Source of the DNA: Verrucomicrobia bacterium UBA1629
GTDB taxonomy: Bacteria; Verrucomicrobiota; Kiritimatiellia; RFP12; UBA1067
Reading direction: 5' to 3'
Assembly: GCA_002321305.1 (NCBI GenBank)
Contig: DCMF01000035.1
Coordinates: forward strand, 1-7,249
DNA length: 7,249 nucleotides
Within the stretch, counting starts at the first letter, position 1; each line of letters begins with the position of its first letter. Shown here piece after piece: positions 7,039 to 7,249 of the stretch. Below the pieces are notes generated by a model. That model had not been told where the DNA came from. It was given only the letters and a program-made list of their open reading frames with translations, and made no database searches. The translations under genes and the position numbers were made by a program.

Positions 7039-7188
7039 GTGAACGGTCGCCCGAACGGCCAGCGCGAGCATGCGACGGCGACCTGTTGCCGGGGATGCCT
7101 GAACAAGTGGTGGAAGGTGCCGCTCGGCGTCGAGCTTTTGCCGCCCCGTCCGCAGAAGTCATCATGGCTTAAGACGCATCGCTTATAG
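7039..7188 (+). pseudogene. 49-codon fragment resembling the DUF4186 family
   Basis: A GTG at 7039 opens 49 codons ending in TAG at 7186-7188. The segment HATATCCRGCLNKWWKVP, followed by LGVEL, matches the conserved Cys-rich motif recalled from DUF4186 proteins (HATATCCRGCLEKWHGIPKGREL), whose function is unknown. Family members are roughly 110-140 residues with this motif in the C-terminal part. Here the upstream region is missing and the tail after GVEL (LPPRPQKSSWLKTHRL) does not look like the usual C-terminal helix. No Shine-Dalgarno sequence precedes the GTG. A decayed fragment is favoured over a functional microprotein, although the Cys pair and third Cys are intact. Confidence 0.5.
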
Positions 7189-7215
7189 ACGGTAGGCGAA
7201 AGCGTCTGTCCCGCC

Positions 7216-7249
7216 CCAATTCTCACTTTTTTAAAAAAGTGAGAATTGG
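7216..7249. repeat. Perfect 34-nt palindrome at the window edge
   Basis: Positions 7216-7232 (CCAATTCTCAC followed by six T) are the exact reverse complement of 7233-7249, with no unpaired centre. The symmetry stops only because the window ends, so the palindrome may be longer. Immediately upstream, 7206-7212 reads CTGTCCC, the complement of the GGGACAG motif in the array at 6146. This fits the end of an interspersed palindromic element, or a contig breaking at an inverted repeat. The T-run lies in the centre rather than after the stem, so it is not a standard terminator. Confidence 0.8.

Noticed and set aside
6525..7226. 233-codon minus-strand frame
   Set aside because: It is antisense to both the winged-helix and DUF4186-like motifs, which are recognisable only on the plus strand.

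Overview
The window comes from a GC-rich bacterium whose coding style suggests the Verrucomicrobiota/Kiritimatiellota/Lentisphaerota (PVC) group, probably a glycan-degrading gut or sediment member. This is an inference from three things: a large 'autotransporter-associated beta strand repeat' type protein, a very large secreted multidomain glycan-active enzyme, and an intergenic region crowded with palindromic repeats. There is no rRNA or housekeeping gene to confirm it.

Layout. (1) Positions 2-2539 hold the 3' part of a large secreted beta-solenoid protein whose 5' end lies outside the window. (2) After 28 nt, 2568-6110 encodes an 1180-residue secreted protein. It has a signal peptide, an N-terminal beta-sandwich-like region, a right-handed beta-helix with the Asp / Asp-Asp arrangement of GH110 alpha-1,3-galactosidases, an SGNH/GDSL esterase domain (Ser806, Asn869, Asp986, His989) and a C-terminal beta-rich region. 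The close spacing and shared orientation suggest one transcript: a surface solenoid protein plus a bifunctional galactosidase-like/esterase-like enzyme that could attack alpha-galactose-capped, acylated glycans. (3) Positions 6111-7249 contain no convincing intact gene. This stretch looks like a graveyard of repeats and gene remnants: a three-unit GGGGACAG array closed by a 13-bp hairpin, a 33-nt symmetric palindrome, a winged-helix C-terminal gene fragment preceded by a degenerate repeat that changes reading frame, a duplicated 16-mer, a 49-codon fragment like the DUF4186 family, and a perfect 34-nt palindrome ending exactly at the window edge.

The strongest biological item is the GH110-like/SGNH fusion. 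The strongest structural item is the repeat-rich 3' kilobase, where REP/MITE-like elements have collected beside two gene fragments. No CRISPR array, tRNA, rRNA, transposase gene or defence system was found.
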